From positions 558,001 through 622,000 of the forward strand of contig NW_027469098.1 of assembly GCF_051020765.1 (NCBI RefSeq): a stretch of DNA of 64,000 nt, in the 5' to 3' direction. Each line of letters opens with the position of its first letter. The stretch's first letter is position 1. The stretch comes from Lasioglossum baleicum (taxonomy: Eukaryota; Arthropoda; Insecta; Hymenoptera; Halictidae). Made by a program: the position numbers and the translations under genes. Below are positions 1 through 9,300 of the stretch, one piece after another. The notes beneath the pieces were generated by a model. It was not told the origin of the DNA. It ran no database searches and worked only from the letters and a program-made list of their open reading frames with translations.

Positions 1-836
1 TTCTCCCGCTGAACTTCCGCGATCTTTTCTTTGGCATACTCTCTTAATTCGCACCTATTTTTGTCGAAAGAAGCAGTCCATTCACGCTCTAAAAGTTCTT
101 TTAGTGGTAAGTCGTTTTGCAATCGCATATTGACACCGAACATTATCTGAAAGGGAGTCATGCCTGTACTACGATTAACTGTGGCATTCAAGAACTTCTG
201 GCAACGATCGAGATATTTGTACCACTCGTCGGGTCGCGGGGCTGCTAGTTTCGTTAGGATTGGTATTAAGATTCGGTTAATTCTTTCTGCCTGCCCATTA
301 CTCCGCGGCATTCCCGTAGTGATGGTTATATGCTCTATTCCTTCTTCCGCGCAATAATTTCTGAATTCGCACGAGGTAAAAGCCGTGCCGCGATCGGAAA
401 TTACTCGGCGCGGATTCCCAAAAAATACAGATTGTTTTCTGAGTCTATCTGTTACTTCAGCGGTCGTTGTGCTCTTCGTCGCATACAGCCACGTAAATTT
501 AGCAAAGCCATCAACGACTAAAAAAATGTGCTTATAGTTTTTCCTAGTTGAAGCCAGTGGACCTAAATGATCAATGTGATACGTATCTAGTGGTGTTTCC
601 CCTTTCTCTACCGGATGTAAGAAACCCTCTCCTTTCCCGTGCTTCCGCTCAGCTAGAATACAATTAACACAGTTTTCTATTACTCTATCTATTTTTGACC
701 TCATATGCGCGAACCAATAATCTCGTTTAATAATCGATTCTGTTTTACTGGCTGCGAAGTGTCCGACCTCGTGAGCTCGTCTAATTATGCTGGTTTGCAT
801 CGACCGTGGTACTATTAATTTGTAATCGTTGTCAAC
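1..836 (-). other. Integrase: HHCC zinc finger and DDE core (C-terminal domain missing from window)
   Basis: Inserts the cDNA into host DNA. The N-terminal finger is H1061-X3-H1065-X29-C1095-X2-C1098. The catalytic triad is D1128 (in IDHLGPL), D1187 (in ISDRGTAF) and E1223 (in NGQAERINR), spaced D-X58-D-X35-E; the last gap is the canonical 35. The core continues to residue 1317 and is cut by the window edge. The C-terminal region, where some gypsy lineages carry a GPY/F module or a chromodomain that can direct insertion to heterochromatin, cannot be seen. That part matters here because the element sits against a satellite. Confidence 0.96.
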
Positions 837-3800
837 AACTTTGAATAAAAGACCGCCTTGCACACAATATCCGTCGACGGGTTTTTCCTTTGTTATCTCG
901 AGGAGTTTACTAACATCCGTATCCGACGCTTGGGCCTTCTTTAGTCGGGCACTTATACTATCTTCGCTCTCGCTTATTAACATACACGCGGGCAATGGGA
1001 AACGGCTGAGCGCGTCTACGTGTCGCATACTATTTCCCGGACGGTGTTCGATTGTATATTGGAACTCTTCAAGTAATAATGCCCACCGTGCTATGCGTAC
1101 ACAAAGATCTTTTTTTCGCATTGTTAGAGCGAATGCGCGGCAATCTGTAACGATTTTGAATGGTATGCCTAGTAAATATACGCGAAACTTTCGCAACGAT
1201 TTTATGATCGCCAGACACTCTAATTCGTAACTAGCATAGTGAGCCTCCGCCGCATTCGTTTTGCCGCTCGCGTAATGCACTGGGTGTAATGCTCCGTCGA
1301 CACTGTCGCGCTGTAGTAAAATGCTACCGAACCCAAATTTCGACGCATCTGTATGAAGTTCGGTTTCGGCGCCTACTCTATATAATCGTAAGACGGGTTT
1401 ATCGACCAATGTTCTTTTTAACTGTTCGAACGCTCGTACATGCTCGTCTTCGAACCGAAATTTCTCGCCCGATTTTAAAAGCTCCGTCAAAGGTCTGGCG
1501 ATCGACGAATAGTGACAAATGAACTTTCGAAAGTAGCCTGTCAGTCCAAGAAAGCTCTGTACTTCGCGTATAGATGCTGGTTTGCGGAATTTTGCCACGG
1601 CCTCGGTTTTTCTTTCCGATGGTCGCACGGTTTGATTCTCAATAATGTGGCCCAAAAACTCTACTTTATTTTGCAATATTTGGCACTTCTTCCAGTTTAT
1701 TACTAAACCTGCCTCGCTCGCGGTTTTCAGAACTCTGCACAAGTTCTCGAGGGCAGTATCCGCGTCTATTGCTGGAACGATCAGGTCGTCTAAGTACGTC
1801 AATACTATTTTTTCATTTATTAATTCCCGGAACACAGCATTTATAAATTTCTGAAACAGGGCTGGCGAATTACACAGACCGAAGGGTACTCTCAAAAACT
1901 CATACTGTCCATCGGGGACGATGAACGACGTATATTTCCTACATTCCGGCTTTATCGCAACATGAAAAAATCCATTCTTTAAATCGAGCGTACTATAGAC
2001 TCTCGCATCCTGCAGTGAATCCAACTGATCATCTATCAGGGGGAGTGGGTAGCGATCCTTGATGATCTTTCGATTTAATTGTCTATAGTCCACGCATAAT
2101 CGCGACGATCCGTCTTTTTTCCTCACTAAAACAACCGGACTCGCGAAATCCGACAATGACGGCTGAACAATTCCGTCGCGCAACCACTCTCCTATATGCT
2201 TATTTACTTCGTCGCGTTCTAGCATAGACAATCGTCTAGCCCGCTGATACACAGGTTCCTCGTCTCTTAAAACAATCGACATTTCGATTCCTACCTCGCG
2301 TATCTTTACCGGTTCGTAGTTTTCCACCATCGACATCACGCGTTCTTTGATTCGCGGGTCTTTTATGTGAGCTGTTTCTACCTTATTTATTTCTTCGCAC
2401 ACATCGATTTGCAATACTTCCGGCAGATCGTTTTCCAACGGCTGGGCTTCGCTCAGTCGCTGGATCTCGACATGCCCGTGGTTGATTATCAACTGTACGT
2501 TATTTAGAAAATCTATTCCTAACAAAAGACGGTGTCGCATCAGTGATTCAGGCACGACGTGTACCGTAACGGGATGAGAAATCCCGTCGATATCGATGGT
2601 GGTTGTGAACCCCCCTAACGTCTTATTGGAGATAGATCCTACCCCATCGAAACAAACTTGGTCAAATTGTAACCGCGGCGCGCCTATTTCATCGTAAACG
2701 TCCGTTCGCATCAATGTTACATCGCTCCCGGTATCGATAAGGGCATTTACTTCCAAATCGTTGATGGTTACTGGTTTAATGTACTTCCCTTTTGCTGTGG
2801 CCTCGACGTAGAGGCTGTCCACTACGGCTGAGGTCTTCTTGGGGCATCTGGGTGCAATGTGTCCAAACTCCTGGCAGTGGAAACATTTCGTGCCTCTATT
2901 TTTCACCGGGCACTCGGTTGCTCGGTGACCTCTCCCTCCGCAGTTGTGGCACCTCTCGATGATCTGCTGCTGGCCAACGGTAGCTCGCGGTCCCTGTTCC
3001 CTGTGGTTCCCGCTGGTTCCCGGCATTATCCTCCAGGTTCGACTCGTTTCGGGTCTTGCCGGTAGTTCTACCTTTTCGAATGCGACGAAAAGGTCGGCCT
3101 TCGTTTTAAACCTCTCTATGCGCGCTTGATTTCGCATAGTGATATCCGGAATTCCCTCAACGAGATACTCGAGGATTTCTTCTTCGTCGATAGGCACACG
3201 ATTTCCCAGAATCAATTTCTGGTGGTAGTAATCGCTGAAGCGTTCCCCATGCTTCCAACATCGTTGTTCGAATTCCCTTTTTTTGGTGAGCCTACTCGGT
3301 AGATGGTGGAACATCGTTTTCATCTCTTTTAAGAGATCTTCTACGGCCATGGTGACGTATTCGGCTCTTGAATGAAACCATTCCAGTGCTTTGCCTTTTA
3401 GCCGCGATCCCAGTAGTACCGACGCTTCGCAATTTGTCAGGTGATGCTCACTTCTTAGCAGCTGGAATTGCCGTTCCCAGTGCTCATATGGCCCGTTGCC
3501 GTCATAATGGCTTAATAGTTCGGCGATTGCTGTTACGGTCGTCCGTGTCCGGCGCATTTCCTCATATACCGGTGCACGCGGGATATCTTCTACAACCGGT
3601 CGCGTTGTGTTTGCCGCCGCATTCGAATTCTGCAATCGTTGCATTAGCTCGATTTCACGGCGTGCTATCTCCAATTCTTTCTGCGCCATGTCTCGTTCTC
3701 TCAGGGCCATTTCCATTTCACGGCGCATCCACTCATTTTCTTTTGTGTCGTGTACCACCACCGGCGGCCACTGCTTATCATCGGGTGTCACTTTACTGAT

Positions 3801-3953
3801 ACCTCCTCCCGCTTCGAGTCCTTCCTCTTCCTCAACCTCTATAAGCCTTGCGATCAGTTCTATTTTTGTACCGTTGGTGGGTTGTCCCAGCTCTCGCAAT
3901 CTGTTTTTTAACTGCTGCACAGTGGCTTCGTTGTATTGTTCCATCCTTTCCAT
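1..3953 (-). CDS. gag-pol: Gag-Pol polyprotein of Ty3/gypsy retrotransposon (C-terminus cut by window edge)
   Basis: A single frame of 1,317 codons without a stop, open at position 1. The start is the ATG at 3953-3951; an in-frame TAA lies about 45 nt upstream, just after the primer site, so translation cannot begin much earlier. A second ATG follows at 3944. Order by residue: SAP-like motif 10-39, acidic stretch 41-47, coiled coil 71-112, capsid 137-296, CCHC knuckles 335-348 and 357-370, protease with DTG at 407-409, reverse transcriptase about 565-745 with YLDD at 720-723, RNase H about 855-985, integrase from about 1040. Gag and Pol share one frame with no frameshift or stop between them, so gag:pol ratio must be set by processing or another route, as in other single-frame elements. 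Nothing looks broken. Confidence 0.97.
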   Translation of the reverse strand, partial: MERMEQYNEATVQQLKNRLRELGQPTNGTKIELIARLIEVEEEEGLEAGGGISKVTPDDKQWPPVVVHDTKENEWMRREMEMALRERDMAQKELEIARREIELMQRLQNSNAAANTTRPVVEDIPRAPVYEEMRRTRTTVTAIAELLSHYDGNGPYEHWERQFQLLRSEHHLTNCEASVLLGSRLKGKALEWFHSRAEYVTMAVEDLLKEMKTMFHHLPSRLTKKREFEQRCWKHGERFSDYYHQKLILGNRVPIDEEEILEYLVEGIPDITMRNQARIERFKTKADLFVAFEKVELPARPETSRTWRIMPGTSGNHREQGPRATVGQQQIIERCHNCGGRGHRATECPVKNRGTKCFHCQEFGHIAPRCPKKTSAVVDSLYVEATAKGKYIKPVTINDLEVNALIDTGSDVTLMRTDVYDEIGAPRLQFDQVCFDGVGSISNKTLGGFTTTIDIDGISHPVTVHVVPESLMRHRLLLGIDFLNNVQLIINHGHVEIQRLSEAQPLENDLPEVLQIDVCEEINKVETAHIKDPRIKERVMSMVENYEPVKIREVGIEMSIVLRDEEPVYQRARRLSMLERDEVNKHIGEWLRDGIVQPSLSDFASPVVLVRKKDGSSRLCVDYRQLNRKIIKDRYPLPLIDDQLDSLQDARVYSTLDLKNGFFHVAIKPECRKYTSFIVPDGQYEFLRVPFGLCNSPALFQKFINAVFRELINEKIVLTYLDDLIVPAIDADTALENLCRVLKTASEAGLVINWKKCQILQNKVEFLGHIIENQTVRPSERKTEAVAKFRKPASIREVQSFLGLTGYFRKFICHYSSIARPLTELLKSGEKFRFEDEHVRAFEQLKRTLVDKPVLRLYRVGAETELHTDASKFGFGSILLQRDSVDGALHPVHYASGKTNAAEAHYASYELECLAIIKSLRKFRVYLLGIPFKIVTDCRAFALTMRKKDLCVRIARWALLLEEFQYTIEHRPGNSMRHVDALSRFPLPACMLISESEDSISARLKKAQASDTDVSKLLEITKEKPVDGYCVQGGLLFKVVDNDYKLIVPRSMQTSIIRRAHEVGHFAASKTESIIKRDYWFAHMRSKIDRVIENCVNCILAERKHGKGEGFLHPVEKGETPLDTYHIDHLGPLASTRKNYKHIFLVVDGFAKFTWLYATKSTTTAEVTDRLRKQSVFFGNPRRVISDRGTAFTSCEFRNYCAEEGIEHITITTGMPRSNGQAERINRILIPILTKLAAPRPDEWYKYLDRCQKFLNATVNRSTGMTPFQIMFGVNMRLQNDLPLKELLEREWTASFDKNRCELREYAKEKIAEVQRE
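999..1391 (-). other. RNase H domain
   Basis: Removes the RNA strand of the RNA:DNA hybrid during reverse transcription. Acidic residues lie in HTDASKFGFGSIL (Asp869, codon 1349-1347), in YELECLAI, and in VTDCRAF (Asp937, codon 1145-1143). The domain ends with the HRPGNSMRHVDALSR block usual at the RNase H C-terminus in gypsy elements. It appears intact. Confidence 0.93.
1719..2261 (-). other. Reverse transcriptase domain
   Basis: RNA-dependent DNA polymerase that copies the element RNA from the tRNA-Pro primer. The conserved blocks appear in order: SPVVLVRKKDGS, then LCVDYRQLN, STLDLKNGF with catalytic Asp657 (codon 1985-1983), FLRVPFGLCNSPALFQ, and YLDD at 720-723 (1785-1796) with Asp722 and Asp723. 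A downstream FLGH segment and a SFLGLTGYFRKF connection segment are typical of Ty3/gypsy polymerases. All three metal-binding aspartates are present and no frame break is seen. Confidence 0.97.
2484..2801 (-). other. Retropepsin-like aspartic protease domain
   Basis: About 105 residues. The active-site loop reads ALIDTGSDVTLM with catalytic Asp407 (codon 2735-2733), followed about 70 residues later by LLGIDFL, the second conserved segment of retropepsins. A single DTG means the enzyme works as a homodimer. It would release Gag and Pol products from the fused polyprotein. No damage is visible. Confidence 0.93.
2814..3953 (-). other. gag: Gag portion: SAP-like motif, coiled coil, capsid, nucleocapsid
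   Basis: About 380 residues forming the virus-like particle shell and binding RNA. Residues 10-39 (3837-3926) resemble a SAP motif: two short amphipathic helices, VQQLKNRLRE and KIELIARLI, joined by a GQPTNGT turn. Residues 71-112 (3618-3743) are rich in Glu, Arg and Met in a heptad-like pattern, a likely coiled coil for assembly. Residues 137-296 carry a Gag capsid signature: a conserved Trp-containing helix (YEHWERQF), then a GKALEWF segment and a later FSDYY segment. A basic, Gly- and Gln-rich linker leads to the zinc knuckles. The Gag/protease boundary is approximate because no cleavage site can be read directly. Confidence 0.9.
2844..2951 (-). other. Nucleocapsid: two CCHC zinc knuckles
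   Basis: Residues 335-348 and 357-370 each fit C-X2-C-X4-H-X4-C exactly, separated by eight residues rich in Lys and Arg. CCHC knuckles bind the packaging signal of genomic RNA and chaperone primer annealing. Many gypsy-type elements have one knuckle; two is the usual retroviral number and also occurs in some metavirid lineages, so this is a useful classification character. Confidence 0.95.
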
Positions 3954-4002
3954 AAGGTTGCTACTCGCAAGATTATCCCACCGATCTCGATTTTTAATTT
4001 AA
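3954..4002 (-). other. Short 5' leader between primer site and gag ATG
   Basis: Only 49 nt separate the primer binding site from the first ATG. The stretch is AT-rich next to the primer site and contains the in-frame TAA that fixes the gag start. It is very short for a separate packaging signal, so packaging elements may extend into gag or into the LTR R-U5. Confidence 0.8.
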
Positions 4003-4020
4003 ATCCCGGACGAGCCCCCA
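4003..4020 (-). promoter_or_regulatory. Primer binding site for tRNA-Pro
   Basis: The plus strand reads ATCCCGGACGAGCCCCCA, the 3' end of a proline tRNA including its CCA. The minus-strand complement, TGGGGGCTCGTCCGGGAT, is the same 18-nt primer site known from murine leukaemia virus, which primes with tRNA-Pro. It lies 4 nt inside the LTR edge. This sets the boundary of the 5' LTR and the direction of the element. Confidence 0.95.
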
Positions 4021-4093
4021 ATTTTGTAGGGATTTGGACGGTTTTATCGGTCAAGATAATAATCCTACGCGGTATCGGTGGATATATATATAT

Positions 4094-4099
4094 TTTAAT
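4094..4099 (-). promoter_or_regulatory. Candidate polyadenylation signal (ATTAAA)
   Basis: ATTAAA on the minus strand, about 155 bp downstream of the TATA-like box, followed by an alternating TATATATA stretch. It is the only hexamer close to AATAAA that I see in the R/U5 part of the LTR. In the 3' LTR the same site would end the transcript. Confidence 0.4.
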
Positions 4100-4127
4100 C
4101 GTTTGGCTACACAGACTTGTGGCTCAT

Positions 4128-4202
4128 TCACTCTCACTCTCCCTCACTCGCTAAACTCTCACTTCTCACTCTTACTCTCTCTCTCTCTCTACGAGACTCT
4201 CG
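4128..4202. repeat. CT/GA-rich low-complexity tract inside the LTR
   Basis: The plus strand is almost entirely pyrimidine with scattered A and G, including an uninterrupted CT dinucleotide run at about 4175-4190. In element sense it is a GA-rich run downstream of the TATA-like box. GAGAG runs are binding sites for GAGA-type factors in insects, which would be a plausible promoter function, but no such role is shown here. Confidence 0.75.
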
Positions 4203-4252
4203 GACTCGCGATGCTCGCTGTTTTCTCTCTGCCGCGGCCGCGACCTATCTTG

Positions 4253-4260
4253 TATATATA
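4253..4260 (-). promoter_or_regulatory. TATA-like element of the LTR promoter
   Basis: TATATATA on the minus strand in a GC-rich setting (CGATCGGCC upstream), about 167 bp from the outer LTR edge. Transcription would start roughly 25-30 bp downstream, near 4225, placing the GA-rich tract in R/U5. This is positional inference. Confidence 0.65.
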
Positions 4261-4427
4261 GGCCGATCGCCCAACACATTCTCTCTCTCTCACGCATTCG
4301 CACACTCGCTCTTTCGCACGCTCGCTAGGGCATTCACCTGTCGGTTGTTATTCTTTCGGCGATCCGCAAGTGTCCTTCTCTCGGGACATCATAACCGTCG
4401 ATCGCGTAACGGTTTTGCATCCCTACA

Positions 4428-4432
4428 ATTAT
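4428..4432. other. Candidate target-site duplication flanking the LTR
   Basis: ATTAT lies directly outside the LTR and runs into the satellite motif ATGACTTTTTCATTGAG at 4431. Gypsy elements usually duplicate 4-6 bp. The other copy would be outside the window, so the duplication is unproven. Base 4428 is A where other array copies have G before TTATGAC, consistent with that base belonging to the LTR edge. Confidence 0.35.
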
Positions 4433-6390
4433 GACTTTTTCATTGAGCGTTATGCGTTATGACTTTTCCATTGAGCGTTATGCGTTATTCGTTATGGGTT
4501 ATGCGTTATGCGTTATGGGTTATGCGTTATGCGTTATGCGTTATGCGTTATGCGTTATGCGTTATGCGTTATGCGTTATGCGTTATGCGTTATGCGTTAT
4601 GCGTTATGCGTTATGCGTTATGCGTTATGCGTTATGCGTTATGCGTTATGCATTATGCGTTATGCGTTATCCGTTATGCGTTATGCGTTATGCGATATGC
4701 GTCATGCGTTAAGCGTTATGCGTTATGCGTTATGCGTTATGCGTTATGCGTTATGCGTTATGCGTTATGCGTTATGCGTTATGCGTTATGCGTTATGCGT
4801 TATGCGTTATGCGTTATGCGTTATGCGTTATGCGTTATGCGTTATGCGTTATGCGTTATGCGTTATGCGTTATGCGTTATGCGTTATGCGTTATGCGTTA
4901 TGCGTTATGCGTTATGCGTTATGCGTTATGCGTTATGCGTTATGCGTTATGCGTTATGCGTTATGCGTTATGCGTTATGCGTTATGCGTTATGCGTTATG
5001 CGTTATGCGTTATGCGTTATGCGTTATGCGTTATGCGTTATGCGTTATGCGTTATGCGTTATGCGTTATGCGTTATGCGTTATGCGTTATGCGTTATGCG
5101 TTATGCGTTATGCGTTATGCGTTATGCGTTATGCGTTATGCGTTATGCGTTATGCGTTATGCGTTATGCGTTATGCGTTATGCGTTATGCGTTATGCGTT
5201 ATGCGTTATGCGTTATGCGTTATGCGTTATGCGTTATGCGTTATGCGTTATGCGTTATGCGTTATGCGTTATGCGTTATGCGTTATGCGTTATGCGTTAT
5301 GCGTTATGCGTTATGCGTTATGCGTTATGCGTTATGCGTTATGCGTTATGCGTTATGCGTTATGCGTTATGGGTTATGCGTTATGCGTTATGCGTTATGC
5401 GTTATGCGTTATGCGTTATGCGTTATGCGTTATGCGTTATGCGTTATGCGTTATGCGTTATGCGTTATGCGTTATGCGTTATGCGTTATGCGTTATGCGT
5501 TATGCGTTATGCGTTATGTGTTATGCGTTGTGCATTACGGGTTATGCGATATGCGTTATGCGTTATGCGTTACGCGTTCTGCGTTATGCGTTATGCGTTA
5601 TGCGTTAAGCGTTATACGTTATGCGATATGCGTTATTCGTTATGCGTTATGCGTTATGCGTTATGCGTTATGCGTTATGCGTTATGCGTTATGCGTTATG
5701 CGTTATGCGTTATGCGTTATGCGTTATGCGTTATGCGTTATGCGTTATGCGTTATGCGTTATGCGTTATGCGTTATGCGTTATGCGTTATGCGTTATGCG
5801 TTATGCGTTATGCGTTATGCGTTATGCGTTATGCGTTATGCGTTATGCGTTATGCGTTATGCGTTATGCGTTAAGCGTTATACGTTATACGTTATGCGAT
5901 ATGCGTTATTCGTTATGCTTTATGCGTTATGCGTTATGCATTATGCGTTATCCGTTATGCGTTATGCGTTATGCGTAATGCGTTATGAGTAATGTGTCAT
6001 GCGTTATGCGTTATGCGTTATTCGTTAAGCGTTATGCGTTATGCGTTATGCGTTATGCGTTATGCGTTATGCGTTATGCGTTATGCGTTATGCGTTATGC
6101 GTTATGCGTTATGCGTTATGCGTTATGCGTTATGCGTTATGCGTTATGCGTTATGCGTTATGCGTTATGCGTTATGCGTTATGCGTTATGCGTTATGCGT
6201 TATGCGTTATGCGTTATGCGTTATGCGTTATGCGTTATGCGTTATGCGTTATGCGTTATGCGTTATGCGTTATGCGTTATGCGTTATGCGTTATGCGTTA
6301 TGCGTTATGCGTTATGCGTTATGCGTTATGCGTTATGCGTTATGCGTTATGCGTTATGCGTTATGCGTTATGCGTTATGCGTTATGCGTT
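4428..6390. repeat. Array block A: junction with the retrotransposon
   Basis: The array starts with two M1 motifs only 28 bp apart (4431, and 4459 with one T changed to C), followed by scattered variants (ATTCGTT 4487, ATGGGTT 4494 and 4515). From about 4718 to 5515 it is almost pure, with one ATGGGTT at 5369. M4 follows at 5516, M3 at 5607 and 5873, and the first M2 cap at 5985. The edge is more diverse than the interior, as expected for old array margins. Confidence 0.9.
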
Positions 6391-9300
6391 ATGACTTTTT
6401 CATTGAGCGTTATGCGTTATGCGTTATGCGTAATGCGTTATGAGTAATGTGTCATGCGTTATGCGTTATGGACTATGCTTTATGCGTTATGCGTTATGGG
6501 TTATCCGTTATGCGTCATGCGTTATCCGTTATGCGTTATGCGTTATGCGTTATGCGTTATCCGTTATGCGTTATCCGTTATGCGTTATGCGTTATGCGTT
6601 ATGCGTTATGCGTTATGCGTTATGCGTTAAGCGTTATACGTTATGCGATATGCGTTATTCGTTATGCGTTATGCGTTATGCTTTATGCGTTATGCGTTAT
6701 GCGTTATGCGTTATGCGTTATGCGTTATGCGTTATGCGTTATGCGTTATGCGTTATGCGTTATGCGTTATGCGTTATGCGTTATGCGTTATGCGTTATGC
6801 GTTATGCGTTATGCGTTATGCGTTATGCGTTATGCGTTATGCGTTATGCGTTATGCGTAATGCGTTATGAGTAATGTGTCATGCGTTATGCGTTATGGAC
6901 TATGCTTTATGCGTTATGCGTTGTGGGTTATCCGTTATGCGTTACGCGTTATGCGTTATGCGTTATGCGTTATGCGTTAAGCGTTATACGTTATGCGATA
7001 TGCGTTATTCGTTATGCGTTATGCGTTATGCGTTATGCGTTATGCGTTATGCGTTATGCGTTATGCGTTATGCGTTATGCGTTATGCGTTATGCGTTATG
7101 CGTCATGCGTCATGCGTTATGCGTTATGCGTTATGCGTTATGCGTTATGCGTTATGGGTTATGCGTTATGCGTTATGCGTTATGCGTTATGCGTTATGCG
7201 TTATTCGTTATGCGTTATGCGTTATGCGTTATGCGTTATGCGTTATGCGTTATGCGTTATGCGTTATGCGTTATGCGTTATGCGTTATGCGTTATGCGTT
7301 ATGCGTTATGCGTTATGCGTTATGCGTTATGCGTTATGCGTTATGCGTTATGCGTTATGCGTTATGCGTTATGCGTTATGCGTTATGCGTTATGCGTTAT
7401 GCGTTATGCGTTATGCGTTATGCGTTATGCGTTATGCGTTATGCGTTATGCGTTATGCGTTATGCGTTATGCGTTATGCGTTATGCGTTATGCGTTATGC
7501 GTTATGCGTTATGCGTTATGCGTTATGCGTTATGCGTTATGCGTTATGCGTTATGCGTTATGCGTTATGCGTTATGCGTTATGCGTTATGCGTTATGCGT
7601 TATGCGTTATGCGTTATGCGTTATGCGTTAAGCGTTATACGTTATGCGATATGCGTTATTCGTTATGCGTTATGCGTTATGCGTTATGCGTTATACGTTA
7701 TGCGATATGCGTTATTCGTTATGCGTTATGCGTTATGCGTTATGCGTTATGCGTTATGCGTTATGCGTTATGCGTTATGCGTTATGCGTTATACGTTATG
7801 CGATATGCGTTATTCGTTATGCGTTATGCGTTATGCGTTATGCGTTATGCGTTATGCGTTATGCGTTATGCGTTATGCGTTATGCGTTATGCGTTATGCG
7901 TTATGCGTTATGCGTTATGCGTTATGCGTTATGCGTTATGCGTTATGCGTTATGCGTTATGCGTTATGCGTTATGCGTTATGCGTTATGCGTTATGCGTT
8001 ATGCGTTATGCGTTATGCGTTATGCGTTATGCGTTATGCGTTATGCGTTATGCGTTATGCGTTATGCGTTATGCGTTATGCGTTATGCGTTATGCGTTAT
8101 GCGTTATGCGTTATGCGTTATGCGTTATGCGTTATGCGTTATGCGTTATGCGTTATGTGTTATGCGTTGTGCATTACGGGTTATGCGATATGCGTTATGC
8201 GTTATGCGTTACGCGTTCTGCGTTATGCGTTATGCGTTATGCGTTAAGCGTTATACGTTATGCGATATGCGTTATTCGTTATGCGTTATGCGTTATGCGT
8301 TATGCGTTATGCGTTATGCGTTATGCGTTATGCGTTATGCGTTATGCGTTATGCGTTATGCGTTATGCGTTATGCGTTATGCGTTATGCGTTATGCGTTA
8401 TGCGTTATGCGTTATGCGTTATGCGTTATGCGTTATGCGTTATGCGTTATGCGTTATGCGTTATGCGTTATGCGTTATGCGTTATGCGTTATGCGTTATG
8501 CGTTATGCGTTATGCGTTATGCGTTATGCGTTATGCGTTATGCGTTATGCGTTATGCGTTATGCGTTATGCGTTATGCGTTATGCGTTATGCGTTATGCG
8601 TTATGCGTTATGCGTTATGCGTTATCCGTTATGCGTTACGCGTTACGCGTTACGCGTTACGCGTTATGCGTTATGCGTTATGCGTCATGCGTTATCCGTT
8701 ATGCGTTATGCGTTATGCGTTATGCGTTATGCGTTATGCGTTATGCGTTATGCGTTATGCGTTATGCGTTATGCGTTATGCGTTATGCGTTATGCGTTAT
8801 GCGTTATGCGTTATGCGTTATGCGTTATGCGTTATGCGTTATGCGTTATGCGTTATGCGTTATGCGTTATGCGTTATGCGTTATGCGTTATGCGTTATGC
8901 GTTATGCGTTATGCGTTATGCGTTATGCGTTATGCGTTATGCGTTATGACTTTTTCATTGAGCGTTATGCGTTATGCGTTATGCGTAATGCGTTATGAGT
9001 AATGTGTCATGCGTTATGCGTTATGGACTATGCTTTATGCGTTATGCGTTATGGGTTATCCGTTATGCGTCATGCGTTATCCGTTATGCGTTATGCGTTA
9101 TGCGTTATGCGTTATCCGTTATGCGTTATCCGTTATGCGTTATGCGTTATGCGTTATGCGTTATGCGTTATGCGTTATGCGTTAAGCGTTATACGTTATG
9201 CGATATGCGTTATTCGTTATGCGTTATGCGTTATGCTTTATGCGTTATGCGTTATGCGTTATGCGTTATGCGTTATGCGTTATGCGTTATGCGTTATGCG

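Larger units (their letters stand above)
1..4427 (-). mobile_element. Ty3/gypsy-type LTR retrotransposon, 5' part (left end outside window)
   Basis: On the minus strand the order is 5' LTR (4025-4427), tRNA-Pro primer site (4003-4020), short leader, then a continuous gag-pol frame (3953 to 1). The domain order gag, protease, reverse transcriptase, RNase H, integrase is that of Ty3/gypsy (Metaviridae) elements; Ty1/copia elements place integrase before reverse transcriptase. The 3' end of integrase, any env, the polypurine tract and the 3' LTR are left of position 1, so completeness and LTR-LTR divergence cannot be judged. The uninterrupted frame and intact catalytic residues suggest a young copy. 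The clade is not resolved; two CCHC knuckles and a fused gag-pol frame are the useful characters. The right edge touches the heptamer satellite directly. Confidence 0.96.
4025..4427 (-). repeat. 5' long terminal repeat (403 bp)
   Basis: The ends are perfect inverted repeats, TGTAGGGAT at 4025-4033 and ATCCCTACA at 4419-4427, with TG...CA termini. The match extends one base on each side (4024 and 4428), so the true edge could be 4024-4428. Inside are a TATA-like run (4253-4260), a long purine-rich GA tract on the sense strand and an ATTAAA near the 3' side, matching a U3-R-U5 layout with U3 of roughly 170-200 bp. Only one LTR is in the window, so it cannot be compared with its partner. Confidence 0.93.

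Noticed and set aside
4003..4020. Fragment of a tRNA-Pro gene
   Set aside because: Only 18 nt match, they end in CCA (not encoded in eukaryotic tRNA genes) and lie exactly inside the LTR edge, so this is a primer binding site.
1..4427. Endogenous retrovirus with env
   Set aside because: The window ends within integrase; no envelope sequence is visible, so env cannot be claimed or excluded.
160..4434. Plus-strand open frames of 60-143 codons across the retrotransposon
   Set aside because: They lie antisense to the uninterrupted gag-pol frame, or inside the LTR, and show no recognisable protein features.
4431..4447. M1 as a second transposon remnant or terminal inverted repeat
   Set aside because: It is 17 bp, always in one orientation, in the 7-bp register, and has no partner in inverted orientation or flanking duplication.
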